The translations under genes and the position numbers were made by a program. The notes under the pieces were generated by a model. That model was not told the origin of the DNA and did no database searches. It saw only the letters and a list, made by a program, of their open reading frames with translations. From positions 1-9,511 of the forward strand of contig CAZYDR010000130.1 of the NCBI GenBank assembly GCA_964645285.1: a stretch of 9,511 nt of DNA. The letters run 5' to 3'. This DNA comes from JAYZAP01 sp964645285 (lineage in GTDB: Bacteria; Pseudomonadota; Alphaproteobacteria; JAAXGF01). Below are positions 6,282 through 9,511 of the stretch, in pieces; within the stretch, counting starts at the first letter, position 1; each line of letters starts with the position of its first letter.

Positions 6282-6505
6282 GCCTTTTCGATCACATAGC
6301 AGAACACGCCGCCGTCTTCCTCGCTGGATTCCAGGAGCGGATTGCCCGTCGCCCGGCAGAACGCCTCGAAATCGCGTACGGAACCGGGATCTGTCGAGAG
6401 CACCTCAAGAGTCTCGCCGGCAGCCATACCTTTAATGCTCTTGCGCGCCTTGAGAATCGGGATCGGGCAATTCATGCCTTTAGTATCGAGCGTCACGGTG
6501 GCCAT
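6278..6505 (-). CDS. tusA: TusA family sulfurtransferase / sulfur carrier
   Basis: This 75-aa protein has the TusA/SirA signature LDTKGMNCPIPILKARKSI, with the persulfide-accepting Cys13 in the CPxP motif, followed by LEVLSTDPGSVRDFEAFC and a C-terminal beta strand. It has two further cysteines, Cys50 and Cys69. TusA proteins take sulfur from rhodanese-type or IscS-type donors; in sulfur oxidisers they pass it toward the Dsr or sHdr machinery through DsrE-type partners. The ATG start is supported by AGGAG at 6516-6520. The gene lies 62 nt after dsrN on the same strand, so it may be the distal gene of the dsr operon, with a possible extra promoter in that gap. Its 3' end overlaps the convergent dsrE2-like gene by 4 bp. 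Confidence 0.93.
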   Translation of the reverse strand: MATVTLDTKGMNCPIPILKARKSIKGMAAGETLEVLSTDPGSVRDFEAFCRATGNPLLESSEEDGGVFCYVIEKA

Positions 6506-6532
6506 GATCGGGTTTCTCCTAAGCGATAATCA

Positions 6533-6538
6533 ATCATA
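6533..6538 (-). promoter_or_regulatory. Possible internal -10 box for tusA
   Basis: TATGAT on the minus strand matches five of six -10 bases, in an A/T-rich patch of the dsrN-tusA gap. No -35 consensus is found at 16-18 bp. A start near 6526 would put the tusA ribosome-binding site about 6 nt into the message. Weak support. Confidence 0.22.
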
Positions 6539-6567
6539 TACAACAACGTGCACTGCGGGAAGCAACA

Positions 6568-7980
6568 TCACCTCGCCATTGCCGATTTACCGGCGTTTTG
6601 TCCCGCGCGGCAGGCACGCACAAAGTCAATAAAACGCACGGCCCAGCGGTTGGCGACGACGTCGCGCTGGTGGCAGAATCCGGCCAGCAGATTGCCTAAA
6701 ACCAGGCCGTCACGCCGGCCATCAATACCGTGGCCCCGCGTGACCTGATAGGCGTAGTCGAGGTCATCGGGAAGATTTTCCAGGGACGCATGATGGAACT
6801 CGTGGGCATACAATAGCGTGTCGGGCGCCGGCGAGCCGCTCCAGGGCGCGGCATCGGTCTCTTTGAGAGTCGCGTAACCGCGTCCCACCGGCCGGTCGTG
6901 CAAGACCGTATAGCCGGGCACGAACCCCACCATGTCGTGATGCTCACCGCGCCATGACAGACCGCGGCTCAAATAGATCAGGCCGCCGCATTCCGCATAG
7001 GCCGGCATGCCGCCTTCAAGGGCGTTGCGGATATGACGCCGCAGGTTCTCGTTGGCGGCCAGTCCGGCGGCCTGGGTTTCGGGGAATCCACCACCAATGA
7101 ACAGGCCATCAGCCGGTGGCAGGGCGGCATCGGTCAAAGTATCGAAGGGCACCAACTCGGCGCCGGCGCGGGCCAGCGCTTCCAGGTTATCGGGATAATA
7201 AAACCCGAAAGCGGCATCCTGGGCGATGGCGATTCGAACATTCGGTGTGCGGGCGGGCGGCGGGCGGGCGGGCGGCATTACTTCGTGCAGATCACCGGTT
7301 GCCCCGGCGGTCAGGGCGGCGACCCGCTCAAGGTCGACACCGGCGGCGATAACATCCGCGACCTGGGCAATCAAGGCATCGGCCTCGGCGGCCTCGTTGA
7401 CCGGGATCAGGCCGAGATGGCGTTCGGCGATGGCGATATCCGGGTGGCGACCGAGCGCACCCAGCACCGGCACGTCCGTGTAGTGCTCAAGAGCGGCCCG
7501 CAGCTTGCCTTCGTGGCGCGGCCCGCCGACCTGATTGAGGATAACGCCGGCAATGCGAACGCCGCCATCAAACCCCACATAGCCGCTGACCAAAGGCGCG
7601 ATACCCCGGATCATGCCTCGGGTGTCAATGACCAGCACCACCGGCACATCAAGCAGATGAGCGAGAGCCGCGTTGCTGTCGCTCCCCTCCACATCAACGC
7701 CGTCAAACAGACCCTTATTGCCCTCAATGAGGGCGACATCAGCCGTGTGGCAGTGGCGCTGAAAAGCGGCGGCGATTTCGTGATCGCTCATGGTGTAAAA
7801 ATCGAGGTTGCGGCAGGGCCGGCCTGAGGCCCGGCTGAGCCACAGAGGATCGATGTAGTCGGGCCCCTTTTTGAAGGTCTGCACTGTCTTGTCCCGGGCC
7901 GCCAGGGCCGCCGCCAGACCGAGAGTCACCGTCGTCTTGCCCGACGACTTTTGGGTGGCGGATATGAACAGGGCGTTCAC
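6568..7980 (-). CDS. dsrN: DsrN, CobB/CbiA-like amidotransferase (siroheme amidation)
   Basis: This 470-aa protein resembles cobyrinic acid a,c-diamide synthase. The N-terminal ATPase part has the P-loop-like SATQKSSGKTT (residues 7-17), KKGPDYIDP (37-45), EGNKGLFDG (86-94) and VVLVIDTRGM. A Pro/Ala/Arg-rich linker (about 234-246) leads to a class I glutamine amidotransferase domain with GGGFPE (296-301), nucleophile Cys331 in AECGGLIYLS and a candidate catalytic His437 in FCHQRD. In dsr clusters this protein is called DsrN and is thought to amidate siroheme to the siro(heme)amide of DsrAB. No cobalamin genes are nearby, and dsrP lies two genes upstream, which favours DsrN over CobB. The GTG at 7980 follows the previous stop by 8 nt and fits family N-termini; a GTG at 8031 would overlap that gene by 43 nt. 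Confidence 0.9.
   Translation of the reverse strand: MNALFISATQKSSGKTTVTLGLAAALAARDKTVQTFKKGPDYIDPLWLSRASGRPCRNLDFYTMSDHEIAAAFQRHCHTADVALIEGNKGLFDGVDVEGSDSNAALAHLLDVPVVLVIDTRGMIRGIAPLVSGYVGFDGGVRIAGVILNQVGGPRHEGKLRAALEHYTDVPVLGALGRHPDIAIAERHLGLIPVNEAAEADALIAQVADVIAAGVDLERVAALTAGATGDLHEVMPPARPPPARTPNVRIAIAQDAAFGFYYPDNLEALARAGAELVPFDTLTDAALPPADGLFIGGGFPETQAAGLAANENLRRHIRNALEGGMPAYAECGGLIYLSRGLSWRGEHHDMVGFVPGYTVLHDRPVGRGYATLKETDAAPWSGSPAPDTLLYAHEFHHASLENLPDDLDYAYQVTRGHGIDGRRDGLVLGNLLAGFCHQRDVVANRWAVRFIDFVRACRAGQNAGKSAMAR
7251..7276 (+). repeat. GGGC-rich tract with G-quadruplex motif inside dsrN
   Basis: The plus strand carries five GGG runs (7251, 7255, 7262, 7266 and 7270), separated by loops of 1, 4, 1 and 1 nt. 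This matches the usual G-quadruplex pattern. On the dsrN coding strand the tract is C-rich and encodes the linker PPARPPPAR between the ATPase and amidotransferase domains. The short repeat could also be prone to slippage. Confidence 0.6.
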
Positions 7981-7988
7981 GGCGATGA

Positions 7989-8996
7989 TCAGGCCGCCAG
8001 GCCGATGCGCCGACGGTCGCGCGCAGCCCACAACTCGCAGGCCATGGCCTGGGCCGCGCCCGGATCCCCCGCCCGGCCCAACAGCTTGAGGGCGATGGCT
8101 AGGGTACCGGTAATGGCGGCGGTGGCATAGTCGTCGGTCTCATCCCCGGACCACACGCTGGTCAGGCGTTCGAGGTTCATTTCGTGATCGTGGGGCTGGC
8201 GCGGCTCGGCCAGCAGCGGCGGCCAGTCCTCTGTCGCGGTCACCCCATCGTGGACGGTCTGGACCTGGGCCTCCTTGCTCGGCCGGCGCTCGATCTCGCC
8301 ACCCTCACCCCGGAACACCGCCATGTGAGGCTGGCCCAGCAATACCGCCGCCCCCTGGTGAATGGCGCCGTAGCCGGGATGGAAGATGCCCTGGAGCATA
8401 TACGGCGCATCAAACGGGTTGAGCATGCGGGCGATGGTGTGGACCGGCGAGCGTAGCCCAAGGATCGGCCGCATCTCAATGATCTCATGGAGCACCGGGC
8501 TGAGCCCGGCCAAGGGCAGATAGGCGAAGCCGGACTGGGCGATGCCTTCGGCCGCCTCGGTCAGGGACGTGGCCACCGGTAACCCCAGGGCCTCAAGGGT
8601 GGCGCGGGTGTACATGCGGCCCGGCGTGTGGCCCTCGGCGCCGTGCATGAAAATACGCACCCCGTCATTGGCCAATACCAGGGCGGCGAGCAGGAACCAG
8701 GGAAGCTGACGCCGCTTGCCGGCGTAAGATGACCAGTCGAGGTCGACAGCAGCCGCCGGCGTCGGCAACACAAACTGGCGCTTGGCGGCGGCCACGAAAC
8801 CGGCGATTTCCTCCGGCGACTCCTCCTTGACCCGCAACAGCATGAGGAAAGCGCCCAGTTGCTCGGGCCGGACCTGGCCATCGAGGACCATGGTCATGGC
8901 GGCGTCGGCTTCCTCCACCGTGAACGATCGCTGGAACGACTTGCCGCGCCCGAGGATTCGGACGTACTGGGCGAAGGGATGTTCTTCTCGGCTCAT
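7989..8996 (-). CDS. TrpD2/YbiB-like glycosyltransferase-family protein within the dsr operon
   Basis: This 335-aa protein has the anthranilate phosphoribosyltransferase-like (glycosyltransferase family 3) architecture. A helical N-terminal domain (about 1-75; SFTVEEADAAMTMVLDGQV, LGAFLMLLRVKEESPEEIAG) precedes an alpha/beta domain. The PRPP-binding GTGGD loop of true TrpD is absent; in its place is DWSSYAGKRRQLPWFL (87-102), then FMHGAEGHTPGRMYT. This pattern is close to the TrpD2/YbiB group, whose E. coli member binds nucleic acid and lacks TrpD activity. A tryptophan-biosynthesis role is therefore unlikely. The ATG at 8996 overlaps the dsrP stop as ATGA, and dsrN starts 8 nt after its end, so it is translated as part of the sulfur operon. 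Its role there is unknown. No signal peptide is seen. Confidence 0.85.
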   Translation of the reverse strand: MSREEHPFAQYVRILGRGKSFQRSFTVEEADAAMTMVLDGQVRPEQLGAFLMLLRVKEESPEEIAGFVAAAKRQFVLPTPAAAVDLDWSSYAGKRRQLPWFLLAALVLANDGVRIFMHGAEGHTPGRMYTRATLEALGLPVATSLTEAAEGIAQSGFAYLPLAGLSPVLHEIIEMRPILGLRSPVHTIARMLNPFDAPYMLQGIFHPGYGAIHQGAAVLLGQPHMAVFRGEGGEIERRPSKEAQVQTVHDGVTATEDWPPLLAEPRQPHDHEMNLERLTSVWSGDETDDYATAAITGTLAIALKLLGRAGDPGAAQAMACELWAARDRRRIGLAA

Positions 8997-9511
8997 GGCG
9001 TAGACTCCGGGTCGGCGAGATTTGCGGGCAGGAACGACAGGTTGCGGAAACCAATCAAGGCAATCAGGGCGGCGATGGCGATACCGCCGAGCCCGAGACC
9101 GAACTCGGGCAGGCTGGGGATGTAGGCGGCGACCTGACCGTCAAAGAATGAACTGGTCACCACCATCCCCGGAAACAAGGTCAAGGGAACCGCCTGGCCG
9201 CCGATGATGATGACATAGAGTTGCGCGAAACCGCCAAGGATTACAAGCCCAGCGGCAAGCAGCAGCCGTCCCCGGCCGCCACCACTGAACAACAGAACCA
9301 GAGGCAGTAGCCCGCCGAGGATGATCTGGCCGCCCCAGAACAACGCGGTGATAACGCCGCCCTCGACTAGGATGAATCGCTCGGTATCGCTGAAGCCGGC
9401 GGCCAGCCGGGCGAAGTGTAGGGCCGCGACGAAAATCAGCACGACGGCAACGAAAATGCCGAGCAGCCGGCCCAGGCGCCGAACCGGGGCATCGCCCAGA
9501 GCTCGCCCGTG
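8993..9511 (-). CDS. dsrP: DsrP, NrfD-like membrane subunit of the DsrMKJOP complex (C-terminal part)
   Basis: The last 172 residues of an integral membrane protein are visible; the reading frame is open to the window edge, so the 5' end lies outside. Four hydrophobic helices fall at about 16-34, 50-75, 82-103 and 137-156 of the fragment. The C-terminal signature GGFAQLYVIIIGGQAVPL, FPGMVVTSSFFDG and YIPSLPEFGLGLGG is that of DsrP/NrfD-type quinone-interacting subunits. DsrP belongs to the transmembrane DsrMKJOP complex, thought to link the quinone pool to DsrC trisulfide chemistry. Adjacency to dsrN supports DsrP over NrfD or polysulfide reductase subunits. The stop overlaps the next gene's start by 4 nt. 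DsrO would be expected just upstream, beyond the window. Confidence 0.88.
   Translation of the reverse strand, partial: HGRALGDAPVRRLGRLLGIFVAVVLIFVAALHFARLAAGFSDTERFILVEGGVITALFWGGQIILGGLLPLVLLFSGGGRGRLLLAAGLVILGGFAQLYVIIIGGQAVPLTLFPGMVVTSSFFDGQVAAYIPSLPEFGLGLGGIAIAALIALIGFRNLSFLPANLADPESTP

Noticed and set aside
7033..7827. A 264-aa plus-strand open frame
   Set aside because: It is entirely antisense to dsrN, rich in Gly/Gln/Arg without a domain, and explained by GC-rich codon bias on the opposite strand.
6568..7980. CobB/CbiA of cobalamin synthesis
   Set aside because: The domain layout would allow it, but there are no cobalamin genes around it, and the dsrP neighbourhood identifies it as DsrN.
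7989..8996. Functional anthranilate phosphoribosyltransferase (trpD)
   Set aside because: The GTGGD PRPP loop is missing, no other trp gene is nearby, and the sequence pattern is that of the TrpD2/YbiB group.

Overview
The window is GC-rich and looks alphaproteobacterial, most like Rhodospirillales and relatives. This rests on the housekeeping gene order (murA, UPF0262, low-molecular-weight phosphatase, infA, maf, RNase E/G family, yacG) and on the UPF0262 protein, a family known mainly from Alphaproteobacteria. The right third carries part of a Dsr-type sulfur metabolism cluster (dsrP, dsrN) with sulfur-carrier genes of the TusA and DsrE2 types. That combination points to an organism that oxidises reduced sulfur through the reverse Dsr pathway. 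No dsrA or dsrB is visible, so the direction is inferred.

Layout. (1) Positions 1-416: short non-coding stretches around a tRNA-Phe(GAA) gene on the minus strand, with an 11-bp perfect inverted repeat downstream of the tRNA. (2) 417-865, plus strand: a GFA-family zinc-protein gene broken by an apparent one-base deletion in its first CxCG motif. (3) 862-5575, minus strand: seven tightly packed housekeeping genes, read from right to left as murA, UPF0262, phosphatase, infA, maf, rng and yacG. The gaps are mostly 7-19 nt, with one 4-nt ATGA overlap (maf/rng). The only longer gap, 82 nt, precedes infA and may hold a promoter. (4) 5576-5777: a divergent intergenic region. (5) 5778-6281, plus strand: a dsrE2-like gene, alone on its strand. 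(6) 6278-9511, minus strand: dsrP (5' end outside the window), a TrpD2/YbiB-like glycosyltransferase-family gene, dsrN and tusA.

How the genes work together. DsrP is the membrane subunit of the DsrMKJOP complex. DsrN resembles cobyrinic acid a,c-diamide synthases and is thought to amidate the siroheme used by DsrAB. TusA and DsrE2 are sulfur-carrier family proteins thought to hand persulfide sulfur to the oxidation machinery. The TrpD2-like gene has a start codon that overlaps the dsrP stop and lies directly upstream of dsrN, so it is embedded in the sulfur operon although no role for it there is obvious. This is the most interesting open question in the window. The genes are otherwise of recognisable families, and I see no CRISPR array, insertion sequence or phage gene.
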